A stretch of DNA of 64,000 nt, from positions 75,287,001 through 75,351,000 of the forward strand of contig CM044312.1 of assembly GCA_024291935.2 (NCBI GenBank). Direction: 5' to 3'. Position 1 is the first letter of the stretch; every line of letters begins with the position of its first letter. Positions 22,511 to 33,581 of this stretch are shown here, one piece after another. This DNA comes from Okapia johnstoni (taxonomy: Eukaryota > Chordata > Mammalia > Artiodactyla > Giraffidae). Made by a program: the position numbers and the translations under genes. The notes under the pieces are model-generated. The model was not told the DNA's origin. It did no database searches and saw nothing but the letters and a program-made list of their open reading frames with translations.

Positions 22511-22734
22511 CAGACTGGAAATATCACTGGGAAGCAGGGGAACTGTCATTCTAACTTCTGAGCCCCATGGTATATGGGGCAATATTTTAGAATTAAAGAT
22601 GGTATCAATTAGCCCAAACTTTTGAGTATCTCACAAACTGATTTAAATTATATTTATATTAAAAGTGTCACAGAAGTATATTAAGAGTCATCACAAAATG
22701 ACACAAAGCAAATATTTTCCCAGCCCTGAGTCAT

Positions 22735-22905
22735 GGCTCACTCCAATAAGAATTTGTTGAGTATATTTCATGTAGGAGACATTATGATAGATATTAAGTA
22801 AATAGAGATTACTATTTTCTGCATTGGAGAATTCACTACTTGGTACAGAGCAGACAGAACTGTAAACAAAAATAAACCACAATACAAACAGAACAAAAGC
22901 CCATT
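22735..22905 (-). mobile_element. L2 LINE relic
   Basis: 'AATTTGTTGAGTATATTTCA', 'AGACATTATGATAGATATTA', 'GCATTGGAGAATTCACTACT', 'CAGAGCAGACAGAACTGTAA' follow the antisense L2 order. Diverged. Confidence 0.55.
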
Positions 22906-23421
22906 TTGGAGAAGAAATAAACTTTATGCCTTGCATTTAGCTTTTCTCCCATTCAACTACCAAGGAAGAACATTTTTAATGCAAACAAAGTAGCTACCCT
23001 GTATTTATCCTGTTACTTTGCTGCAAGAATTTAATGAAACATATTAATTCTAAAATATTCAAGAATCACACGGTAACACTGGAATGCAACTACAGATACT
23101 GTGATATTGTAACTTTGAAAGCTGAAATTGAGTTTCATTTTTAAATAAATTATAGTGTTTAAAAATAATTCAATAATAAAAAATATTTCTTGAAATTATG
23201 ATCATGAAATCAAACTATATGTGGAGATGACAGATAAAAAGAACTTGATTAGTAATTAAAACAAATCCCATTTAGATAAACTTTCCTAATGTATTTTAGA
23301 TAATACAATCCTGGAAGCACTAGATATAGAGAATTAAATCTAGAATATTATTAAATACAAATGAAACACATATAAATGAAACACATAATTCTGGATAAAT
23401 GACCTATGTATCCTCAATATG
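22906..23421. other. Unique AT-rich sequence
   Basis: No recognised feature; directly precedes the hairpin at 23422. Confidence 0.45.
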
Positions 23422-23490
23422 TCTAGTTTTCTTGCAATTATAAAGAGATAAATGCCTAGGTTAGCTCTTTAAAATTGCAAGAAAACTAGA
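23422..23490. ncRNA. 69-nt near-perfect hairpin (putative)
   Basis: Bases 23422-23439 are the exact reverse complement of 23473-23490 (18 bp). Inside, 23440 and 23472 form one A-A mismatch, then 23441-23447 (TAAAGAG) pairs with 23465-23471 (CTCTTTA). A 17-nt loop (23448-23464) closes a 25-bp stem. The size and shape resemble a microRNA precursor, but transcription and processing are unknown. Alternatives are a palindromic transposon relic or an inverted duplication made by template switching. No TA or other short duplication is obvious at its edges. Confidence 0.35.
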
Positions 23491-23907
23491 TGGAATTTCA
23501 AGATAATTCATTAGTTTTATAATGTTCCTATTATATTCACATAACATTTCTATGAATATAGGAATGTATTCTATGAATACATCTAACACATTCATTACTT
23601 TTATTTTAGAGTTCATTCAGAGGAGGCGAGAGGGAGGGAAAGTGAGAGGTATCTCTAGTAGGTATTTCAACACCTAGAATTGTCAACATTCCTAGAGAAC
23701 TTCATAAGTAAAACTAACCTTCTGTACATACAAAATTTATTCATCCTAGAATCATATGTGGAAAGAAGTTTTGTGAACCAAAAAGTGATCAGATAGACAC
23801 CTATTGGATGCATTATTATTGAACTAACTTTAATGAGATGAAATTACCTCTGATAGAAATCTTGTAAGAATAGGAATGAATTACATGCAATGACTATGAA
23901 TTCAACA
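23491..23907. other. Unique AT-rich sequence
   Basis: No recognised feature apart from a purine-rich run near 23625-23650. Confidence 0.45.
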
Positions 23908-24895
23908 GATTGGGAATACCAAATACCTGTCTCTTGAGAAAAAGGGAGTACGTTCAAGGCATGAACAACAGATTGTCAAATAGGAAAAGGAGTACTGCTT
24001 ATATTGTACCCTTACATGCAGAGTACATGCAGAGTACATCATGAGAAATGCTGGGCTGGAAGAAGCATAAGTGGGAATCAAGATTGCTGGGAGAAATATC
24101 AATAACCTTAGATATGCAGATGACACCACCCTTATGGCAGAAAGTGAAAAGGAACTAAAGAGCCTCTTGATGAAAGTGAAAGAGGAGAGTGAAAAAGTTG
24201 GCTTAAAGCTCAACATTCAGAAAACTGAGATCATGGCATCTGGTCCCATCACTTCATGGGAAATGGATGGGGAAACACTGGAAGCAGGGTCAGACTTTGC
24301 TTTTTTGGGCTCTGGAATCACTGCAGATGGTGATTGCAGCCATGAAATTAGAAGATGCTTACTCCTTGGAAAGAAAGTTATGACCAACCTAGACAGCATA
24401 TTAAAAAGCAGAGACATTACCTTGTCAACAAAGGTCCGTCTAGTCAAGGCTATGGTTTTTCCAGTGGTCATGTATGGATGTGAGAGTTGGACTATAAAGA
24501 AAGCTGAGCGCCGAAGAATTGATGCTTTTGAACTGTGGTGTTGGAGAAGACTCTTGAGAGTCCCTTGGACTGCAAGGAGATCCAACCAGTCCATCCTAAA
24601 GGAGATCAGCCCTGAGTGTTCATTGGAAGGACTGATGTTGAAGCTGAAACTCCAATACTTTGGCCACCTCATGCAAAGAGTTGACTCATTGGAAAAGACC
24701 CTGATGCTGGGAAGGATTGGGAGCGGGAGGAGAAGGGGTTGACAGAGGATGACATGGTTGGATGGCATCACCGATTCGATGGACATGAGTTTGGGTAAAC
24801 TCTGGGAGTTGGTGATGGAGAGGGACACCTGGCGTGCTATGATTCATGGGGTCGCAAAGAGTCAGATACGACTGAACTGAATTGAACTGAACTGA
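23908..24895 (+). mobile_element. BovB LINE, 5'-truncated
   Basis: Starts near 'AGATTGGGAATACCAAATAC' in the RT domain and is rearranged up to about 24030, with pieces of the motif B region lost. It is then collinear with the family through YADD and the C-terminal region to the 3' terminus 'ACTGAATTGAACTGAACTGA'. About 990 bp. No convincing TSD found. Confidence 0.93.
24071..24742 (+). pseudogene. BovB RT C-terminal segment, open over 223 codons
   Basis: Open frame beginning 'MGIKIAGRNINNLRYADD', with the RT active-site YADD at residues 15-18. It then covers the thumb and C-terminal domain: 'MVFPVVMYGCESWTIKK', 'RRIDAFELWCWRR', '[16 protein letters not shown]'. It ends at TGA 24740-24742 where the family has CGA, a CpG-decay type change. 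The upstream RT motifs and EN are absent, so no activity is expected. It has few lesions compared with the 4077-7749 copy. Confidence 0.88.
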
Positions 24896-27604
24896 GGCCC
24901 ACAAAAGATGCTAGGATAAGCTGTGTGAACAGCTCCAAGACCTAGAATGATGGTCAAAGAACACAACACAGTGACCACTGATCTGAATCACATAGCAATT
25001 AAAAAATTCTATCAGAGCCTTTACCATGGGGAAACCTGATGGAGCAATAATTTATTCATTTCTTGTTGTTTAACTGCTTAATGGTACAGGCCAATGTGGG
25101 AAAATTAGATGAACTTTCACTAGGTATCTGAAAATCATAGAACTAACAAAAGATGATGCTTCTGAAAGAAGATGCATCACCTATGGAAAAAAAAAAAACA
25201 AACTTCTTGACTAATCTACTGCCTGAAACATACACTTCCTCTCATTTTGACATCTGCTACTTGTGTATTCACAGGAAAAAGACAAGGAACACGTACATGT
25301 AATGAAAGAGTAATACTTTAATATCTTACAGCCTTAAATATAACCAGATATCTAGTGAGCTACTTTAATAAGGTGGTGACCACAGAATATTCCCTAAAGA
25401 AATGAAAGACAAAAATCTAAGTGCTCCCAAGTAGAAAGATAGAATCAATGCAATAAAAAGCTGAACAGGCTGTATCTGAAATGGCTCACTGATCATGTCA
25501 CCAAGTTGGTATTTTGAACCCATCAGAGATCCTTATCAAAATTACAGGTATTTAACAAAACATACTTACTCAAGAAAAGAGATTATTAAAAAATTCATAT
25601 ACCATTCATTTTTCCATTAAAACTAAAAAATACTTTAAAAATACAAGTAAAATTTAAGAGATATCCCCAAGAGTGAGTGTGAAATAGTATCAAGGGCTTT
25701 TCTGGACTAAGAGCCAGACTTAATGGCTACACTCCTTGCTCTCTGTCAGTTATTAACTTGATTGATTTGGAAGAGAAGTCAGTCAGCTTCCTAGGCTGTT
25801 GGTCCATTTGTGAGCCTTGATACCAGTTCTCCCTTCAATTATAACAGGTTCTATATAGTTGACCTAACCTTTTGTTCCACCAAAGAAGCCTCAGCTCTAA
25901 AGTACATTCCACACATTTTTAATATAAAATGACTGCAGAAAATATAATAAACAGCAAAATAAAAAACAAGATTCTAAAACATAACAAATGCTGTTTCCAT
26001 CAAGAGTAAATTAAATGATATTAAGAACTGATAGAATCCAAGTGGTATACTACTTTAAAATGATCATTAAATTTTAACACATTTTTAAACCCTGCATGTC
26101 AAAATAGTAAGTCACCATGATTTTCTCTCTGTAAGTTAAAATCTGGTGTATCAAGACAGTATTGGGAAATCATTCTAATGCATATGTATGTATGTATATA
26201 TGCATATATAAACTTCTATTAAATTAGAAAACTGTAATGATTATAAATGTTAACACAAAAGCCTAATTTATGCCCTGTAAATAAACCCATATGATATATC
26301 CAAGGGATTGTTTTTTGACGTTCACATGGAGATAAGAGTTAGAAATGAAAAACAGATAGGAAAAGTTGGTTGAAATTTTTTGAAGAGAAAACTATTTTTA
26401 AATCTCAGATATAATTTTGAGTGTATTGTAACCATAGTTTTGCTATAAACATTAAAATATTTATAGAGCCTGAATTTTAAAAATATCTAGCAAAAGCTAT
26501 CACTAAGATTGCATTACTTCAGTGTGACTCTCCAAACACTTCTAAACTAGATTTTTTCAGACTTTTATAAAACTCATAATTTTCATGAGTCTCTTATACA
26601 AGTTCATACTGAAATATCTACAGATCCTTATACCCTTTCAATTGACCCCTGCCATGCAATTGGTTTATCCAAGGAATAATCCTTCAAAAGTAAATGGTTG
26701 AGAAGTTAATTTTATAGAAACTTTATGTAAAATATTTGTGTCCTATTCAATGTTATTTTCATCTGGCCAAAGAATAAAACAAAGCCAAATACACAGAAAA
26801 GTAAAAACAAAACAAAACAAAACTCTCTAATATTTCTACTCCTCTGTTCATCAATGAATAAAAACTGGGGAATCTGTCAATTTCTTATTGCTAATGAGCT
26901 ATTTAATAATCAGCTCTTGAATCTGTGTCTAGTCTAGATAAAATATAGTAAAGAGCAGTTACTCTCAAGGTATTTTTATGTACTGTTTCTATATCTAGAA
27001 CATGATACATACTTTAAACATCTTAAATGTATAATAATTTTAAAATTAAAAGTATACCAATTGGTGTGCATTCATGTATGTGCACGTCATATGACTAACA
27101 GTTTAAAATATCTAATATTCCTCCCTTTGGACTAAAATATGATTATATTCTGCACACAGGAGCCCACTTTACAGAATCTCATATATAGAATATAACAAGG
27201 AAGTGGCATTTATTTTTACATTTTAGAGTCCTGCCACCTTTTAATAACAGATGCAACCTCTCCCCAATTCTGCTACTCTACTGTTATAATTTCTCTTGTC
27301 CAGCTTGTGTGACTGCAAAGGATCAGTGACAGAATAGGAAAAGGTTACCTTTTAGTCATTTACAACAGCATTCAGTTTCCAAGGGGCCAGCATAAATTCA
27401 TAAACCTTCCCTAATTCTTCCTCTTGGAATCAGCAATCTCTTTCCCTGATCTTATTTTTGACTCCTAGCTGTTATTGTTGGGCTTTTTGAGTGTCTGCAC
27501 CATCAAAAAAATAGAAATGTGGATGCTGGAACCAGGTCCTATCAGACTCAATGCCAAGTTATAAAACACAAAAACAACTGACAACTCTAATTACAGATAA
27601 AAAT
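24896..27604. other. Unique AT-rich sequence
   Basis: About 2.7 kb with no SINE, BovB or gene recognised. A short (TGTA/TATA)-type simple repeat lies at about 26178-26212. An A-run (12 As) lies near 25188. Confidence 0.5.
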
Positions 27605-27870
27605 GCATAAAGATGAGGGTTGGGGGAAAGTACTGGGAGTTTGGGATTAGCAGATGAAAACTATTATATAGAGAATGGATAAACAACAAGATCCTACTGT
27701 ATCGCACAGGGAACTCTATTCGACATGCTGTGATAAACCACAATGAAAAAGAATATGAAGAAGAATCACTTTGTTATATAGCAGAAACAGAATCACTTTA
27801 TTATACAGCAGAAAATCAACAAATGCTGTAAATCAATTATACTTCAATAAAATTTAAAAAAGAGACAAAT
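27605..27870 (+). mobile_element. L1 LINE 3' terminus
   Basis: Ruminant L1 3' UTR end: 'GGGAGTTTGGGATTAGCAGA', 'GATAAACAACAAGATCCTAC', 'CGCACAGGGAACTCTATTCG', ending in 'AATCAATTATACTTCAATAA' and an A-rich tail. 'AATCACTTT-TTATA-AGCAGAAA' occurs twice (about 27764-27790 and 27792-27813), a local duplication in the tail. Strongly 5'-truncated. Confidence 0.88.
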
Positions 27871-29774
27871 ACTCATTAGCACTTCCCATGAAGAAATGCA
27901 TAAGGAATAGGTGGCATTTTTTATCAAAAAACACAACCAAGCCTAGACAAAGTTTCAACCAGATAAAAACACTTATTTGTTAGCACCAGGAGAAATTTTT
28001 CATTTTTGTACTGATTATAGTAGGTTCCAGTTCACAAGGAATTAAACTGCACCTTGATCAATCTGTCTCCGAAATGGATTACTATTTTTCATATGAAGCC
28101 AACATCTGATAAAAAGATTTATCTGAAGGAGATGATAACACAACTCATGAGATCCATCAGGTGGAAATGGTTGAGGTAGAGCAGGTAAACCAAAAAGCAC
28201 GATAGCTTTCAAAACTTAGTGGAAGAGATCTCAATTACCTCAGCAGTTGACAGAAAAGGAAGACAGGGCAGTCAGAGGTCAAGATGGGTAATGGATTTTA
28301 CACAAGTTCGAGCCCAGCCATTCTGAGCACTCAGGCACAGGAAAAGCTCTGCCCTGCCCTCTGAGCTCTTGAATCTCACATGCCTCCTAATAATGGCTAC
28401 AAAGAGAAATAAATCTTTAATTTCTCAAATATAATCAGATAAGTGGACACTGAATCTATCATTGTTATCCTATAATCAGCAAACATACATTATTAAAACA
28501 TCAAAATGATGACATTTAGCTAAGAGATTTGCAAGATACAAAAAGCACTCAAGCTTTTGCTTTCAAGGAGTTATCTTCAAATAGAATTTTAGGTTGGTAC
28601 CTCTGAGCCAACTCTTATTTATTCCCAAAATAGCCTAAGTTAACCTTTACTGCCCTATTTTTTTAAATAGAAATTGTGAAGCTGCACCCCCCAAAAGAGA
28701 ACTTCATTCAATGACACAAGAAAGTAGACTTTATCTTGCAGTTTGTGTAAAACCATCCTGTCTGGCCAAATAAATTGTCAAACAATACTCCGTATGTTGT
28801 TAGCATTAATTGTTAACGCAAACCTACTTAGTACAAGTTGGCATTTATAAATTGGTGCCAGCAAAGTAAAAGATAAAATCTTACTAATAAGGCTGACTTA
28901 AAACCATGACTGCTGTTAAATAATACATAGGAGATGATCAGAAAAAGCAAATTTTTGAAAGATTTTCATCAGAATTCTCTAAATTCAACCCAAATAGCAG
29001 AGGCAAAGTTAATACAAGATATAAACCAAATTAAATGCCAAATATTATTATTTTGCATTTCCAAATGCAAATATAGCTGCTGCTAATATAGCCATATATA
29101 CAGGAAAATAGCACAATAATTAGGGAAACAATAAAAATGTATTTCTGAATTTCAATGAAGCAACATCATAATAATACGGACAAAAGCTACAGCAATATAT
29201 TCATCAAAATTGTTAACCAGTGCTAACGTAAACCTAACGTGAAAACTGCAGAATGGCTCATAAGAATAAGCCAGAAATTATTTTTATTCTTATCTCTAAA
29301 CCAGGTCAACTGAAATAAAAATAGGTCTGGTGATGAATAATCAGCTCCCATCTTACCATGCTGCTATTCAGAAGGCAGAAATAACTCTGATAGAACCATT
29401 GATGAAGATGAAGAAGAACAAAAACAAACTTCTCTTTCAGCACTTCTCCCCAGTTTTCAAGTTTTTCTAAACATGGTTGAGTTTGAAAGTAAAATAACTG
29501 GCTGGTCTCTGGAGGTCTTACACATGCTTACACACATTTTTTTGTTAGTGGCTGCAGCTGTTTTCTCACTGTACATATTCTCTTTAGTACATAACTCAGG
29601 CTAAATAAAACTATATGACTGAGAGAGGATTTAACAACTTTTTTACATGTAATGACTAATGCAGTGCTTAACTTTTCTTCAAAGTATAGTAATATACCTA
29701 CAGATGAACTCAAAACTGTTAATCATAAAAGCTAATTTAAAAATCTATTTTGCTAAGTAATCTCCCTAATATCA
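27871..29774. other. Unique AT-rich sequence
   Basis: About 1.9 kb without a recognised gene or young repeat. 28530-28605 ('GATACAAAAAGCACTCAAGC', 'TTTCAAGGAGTTATCTTCAA') may be a small L2 remnant. Open stretch 29528-29713 minus has no recognisable features. Confidence 0.45.
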
Positions 29775-29884
29775 TGCTGCTGCTGCTAAGTCGCTTCAGT
29801 CGTGTCCAACTCTGTGCGACCCCATAGACAGCAGCCCACCAGGCTCCCCCGTCCCTGGAATTCTCCAGGCAAGAACACTGGAGT
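29775..29884 (-). mobile_element. BOV-A2 SINE, partial
   Basis: (TGC)4 run then 'AAGTCGCTTCAGTCGTGTCC' through 'CTCCAGGCAAGAACACTGGA'. Only the first antisense monomer is present, ending abruptly at 29884. Flanks CCTAAT and CCTAGCTT are not a clear TSD. Confidence 0.9.
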
Positions 29885-30569
29885 CCTAGCTTAATTCATC
29901 CTTATATCTTATATTCATCCTTACCTCTGTACCAGTTATATTTTTAATAAGGATAACAATAAGTATTAGTTAACATATTTTTAAATGCTTTTCTGGATAT
30001 CCTTAGAAATATATGCAGGCTTAAAATATCACATTATATTGATTTTTGCTTTGAGGATTTAAAGGGCGAATTTGACAAAAGAGAAAACTGATAAATTTCC
30101 ACATTTTGCAATGTTGTATTCTTTTCTTTCAACGAAACCGTACATAAACACACAAATAAGCTTTGGACTACAAACCAAGGACCCATAATAAATCAATGTT
30201 TTCAAACTACTTTAATGGACAAATATGGATTTTACAATTAGTGAGAGGTAAATTATTTTGTATATGTATTCCATACAGGAATTTAACAATGTATTTGGCA
30301 ATGTAAAGATGAATTTAATGACTGAGTGAGCTTAGACAATCTACACAGTAGATCCTAAAAAGCCTGAGAATCATATCACCGTAGTGTCAGATCATTTGGA
30401 TGAAAATGGAAAATAGCAAGACCTATATTCAAACATTTGAAAATAAGGAATATAAAAATATTTAAAAATTTAAATTGATACCTTTAAATTTACATACTAT
30501 GCAAAATTTTGTCAAATAAATCCAACAGTATTCTATAGACAGTATATATATTCTATACTTTATATACTA
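29885..30569. other. Unique AT-rich sequence
   Basis: No recognised feature; an AT simple-sequence patch lies at about 30540-30570. Confidence 0.45.
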
Positions 30570-31212
30570 TGTTGTTCAGTCGCTAAGTCATCTCCGACAC
30601 TGCAACTCCATGGACTATAGCATGCCAGGCTTCCCTATCCTTCACTATCTCACTATCTTCTGGAGTTTGCTTAGATTCCATGTCCATTAAGTTGGTGATG
30701 CTATCTAACTATCTCATTCTCTGCCGCACTCTTCTCCTTTTGCCTCAATCTTTCCCAGCATCAAGGTCTTATCCGATGACTTGGCCCTTCACATCAGGTA
30801 GCCAAAGTATTGGAGTTTCAGCTTCAGTATCAGTCCTTCCAATGAATAACAGGACTGATTTCCTTCAGGATTGACAGGTTGGATCTCCTTGCAGTCCAAG
30901 GGACTCTCAGGAGTCTTCTCCAACACCACAGTTCAACAGCATCAAATTTTCGGCACTCAGCCTTCTTCATGGTCCAACTCTCACATCCATACGTGACTAC
31001 TGGAAAAGCAATAGCTTTGATTATATGGACCTTTGTCAGCAAAGTGATGTCTTGCTTTTTAATATGATGTCTAGCTTTGTCACAGCTTCCCTTCCAAGGA
31101 GCAAGTGTCTTTTAATTTCATGGCTTCAGACACCATCCACAGTGATTTTGGAGCCCGAGAAAATAAAATCTGTCACTGCTTCCACTTTTTCCTATCTATT
31201 GCTGTGAAGTGA
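30570..31212 (-). mobile_element. BovB LINE, 3' end only, older-looking
   Basis: Antisense BovB 3' end from 'GTTGTTCAGTCGCTAAGTCA' to about 'TATCTATTGCTGTGAAGTGA'. The terminal repeat type (GTTGTTCAGTCGC) differs from the TTCAGTTCAGT terminus of other copies, suggesting another subfamily. Contains a minus-strand open remnant 30830-31042 with 'IAFPVVTYGCESWTMKKAE'. Many substitutions. Confidence 0.9.
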
Positions 31213-31302
31213 CAGGGAAAATACATTAAGTTAGATTTACAATTTTTCCTGTGATACTGTGATGGGCTTATAATTACCAATCATTTAGAGCTACTAAAGG
31301 TT

Positions 31303-31759
31303 TCAGTTCATTTCAGTCACTCAGTCGTGTCCAACTTTTTGCAACCCCATAGACTACAGCATGCCAGGATTCCCTGTCCATCACCAACTCCCAGAGCTTA
31401 CTCAAACCCATGTCCATAGAGTCAGTGATGCCATCCAACCATTTCATCCTCTGTCGTCCCCTTCTCCCGCCTTCAATCTTTCCCAGCATCAGGGTCTTTT
31501 CCAATGAATCAGTTCCTCGCATCAGGTGGCCAAAGTATTGGAGTTTTCAGCTTCAGCATCAGTCCTTCCAATGAATATTCAGGACTGATTTCCTTTAGGA
31601 TGGACCAGTTTGATCTCCTTGCTGTCCAAGGGACTCTCAAGAGTCTTCTCCAACACCACAGTTCAATTCTTTGGCACTCAGCTTTCTTTATAGTCCAACT
31701 CTCACATCCATACATGACTACTGGAAAAACCACAGCTTTGACAAGATGGATCTTTGTGA
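31303..31759 (-). mobile_element. BovB LINE, 3' end only
   Basis: Antisense BovB 3' end from 'TTCAGTTCATTTCAGTCACT' to 'TGGATCTTTGTGAG'. Includes minus-strand open remnants 31313-31522 and 31509-31733 ('MVFPVVMYGCESWTIKKAE'). It lies 90 bp from the BovB at 30570-31212 in the same orientation, but each carries its own 3' terminus, so they are two insertions. Confidence 0.92.
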
Positions 31760-32889
31760 GTATCTAGATATTTGAATGAGCCATAGTTTAGTTAATATAT
31801 TAATTTTTAATCTAATTTATTGTTTCCTAAAACCTATACTAAAGATGAATAAGAGTCAAATGTATCAAAAAGAACAAAATAGAATATCGAGAAGAAAATC
31901 AAAAAGTCTGATGTACTTTCATGTATGATAAAGGATTTTCATAAATCATTTGGGTAAAAAAATGCTACTTTAAAATGAATACAGATGCAAACAACTATTT
32001 GAAAAAGCCACTATAATTTCATTTTATATTCTATACACAAATAAATCAGATAATTTTGTGATCAATGTTAAAAATCTTAGAAACAACAATTTTTTATTGA
32101 GAAATATGTTTTTCTTATATTAGAAGCAGTTTAAATAAGTAACAATTGTATATTTATTATAATGTGAAGTATGTTACAACTAAATAATATGATAAATAAC
32201 TATAATGCTTAAAAACTTTATTAACATATGAATACCTGAATAGTTTAAAAGCAACACACAAAATCAAATATAATCTCAATTTCACTAAACAATATGTAAA
32301 GAAAGTGAGTAAAGTTCAACAACAATGTTAATCATCTGTGGATATGAAATGTTAGCCTTTTTGTGTTTTGAGGGTTTCTCTTCACATTGAGCAAAAAGAA
32401 CTAAATATTATGAGGTCTTCTATACCACAGAGCATATACAAAATTAATCTGGACAATCTGTTTTCCCTAGCTCTTTGTTAACCTGTACTTCTGTATGTTC
32501 TCTGATTACTCCCAGGTTGAAGAGAAATTTGCATGGATAAATTATAATCACCTTTGTGACAGCTGGATCCCACCATTTTAAGCAGATGGAAAATCACTCC
32601 ATCTGTTTCTTACTTATGAATAGGTTAAAGTAAATGATAAAAAGAAAAAGTATGTGCTCTAAGTCTACATGTAGAAAAGGCAGAAATTCAGTTCTATGTC
32701 ACGATTTCACACAGTGCTAGTGATGATCCTACCTCCTCAAAAGTATTTCCAGTAACTGGAACAGATTCTTTAAATTCCACCAATAGAGATGTGTTTCTTT
32801 GATTACAAATCTCTTCTCTTTAAAAAAGAAAAGATCTTTAGAAGTAAGGAGCACATTTAACTTTCATCAGTCACTTGTAAGAATATGAA
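31760..32889. other. Very AT-rich unique sequence
   Basis: About 1.1 kb, no recognised gene or repeat. Confidence 0.5.
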
Positions 32890-32972
32890 TGCTGCTGCTG
32901 CTGCTGAATCGCTTCAGTTGTGTCCGACTCTGTGTGACCCCACAGATGGCAGCCCACCAGGCTCCTCTGTCC
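32890..32972 (-). mobile_element. BOV-A2 SINE fragment
   Basis: (GCT)5-6 then 'GAATCGCTTCAGTTGTGTCC' to 'CCACCAGGCTCCTCTGTCC'. About 83 bp. A 6-bp GAATAT flanks both sides (32881 and near 32977), a possible short TSD. Confidence 0.87.
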
Positions 32973-33242
32973 TAGTGAATATAATTTTCAAATTCTTCCT
33001 GAGAACAAATCGTAAAGAGGTGTAGGGCAGGGTTAACATGAGAACCTCCTCTATGGGAGGAACAGAAGTTAGAGCAGTCTGGTTAAGGGGAAAGATGAAG
33101 GCTGGAGGAAGAGATTAGAATAATTAAGTACTCTCTTCCAAATAGTCAACTTTGTGAATTACAGATCCTGAAAAGGCACGGCACCAAACTTTCAATGACA
33201 AGAATTCAGGCATAATGATATTCTTGCTACTAGGGTGAATTT

Positions 33243-33573
33243 GGGGCTTCTGCGGTAGCTCAGCTGGTAAATAATCCACCTGTAATTCAGGAGACCTCGG
33301 TTCAATTCCTGGGTTAGGACACTCTCCTGGAGTGGAGAAGAGACAGGCTACCTACTCCACCATTCATGGGCTTCCCTGGTAGCTCAGACAGTAAAGAACC
33401 CACTTGCAATGCAGGAGACGTGGGTTCAATTCCTGGGGTGGAAGATCCCCTAGAGGAGGGCATGGCAACCCAATCCAATATTTTTGCCTGGAGAATCCCC
33501 ATGGACAGAGGAGCCTGGCAGGCTACAGTTCATGGGGTCACAAAGAGTTGGACGCAACTAAGCATAGCACAAT
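33243..33573 (+). mobile_element. Dimeric Bov-tA type SINE
   Basis: A headed but tailless first unit (33243-33367: 'GGCTTCTGCGGTAGCTCAGC' to 'CCTACTCCACCATTCATG') is joined directly to a complete second unit (33368-33573, from 'GGGCTTCCCTGGTAGCTCAG'). GTGAATTT at 33235-33242 and at 33574-33581 flanks the pair, so the pair inserted as one molecule. The same first-unit/second-unit design recurs at 55846-56096. Confidence 0.9.
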
Positions 33574-33581
33574 GTGAATTT

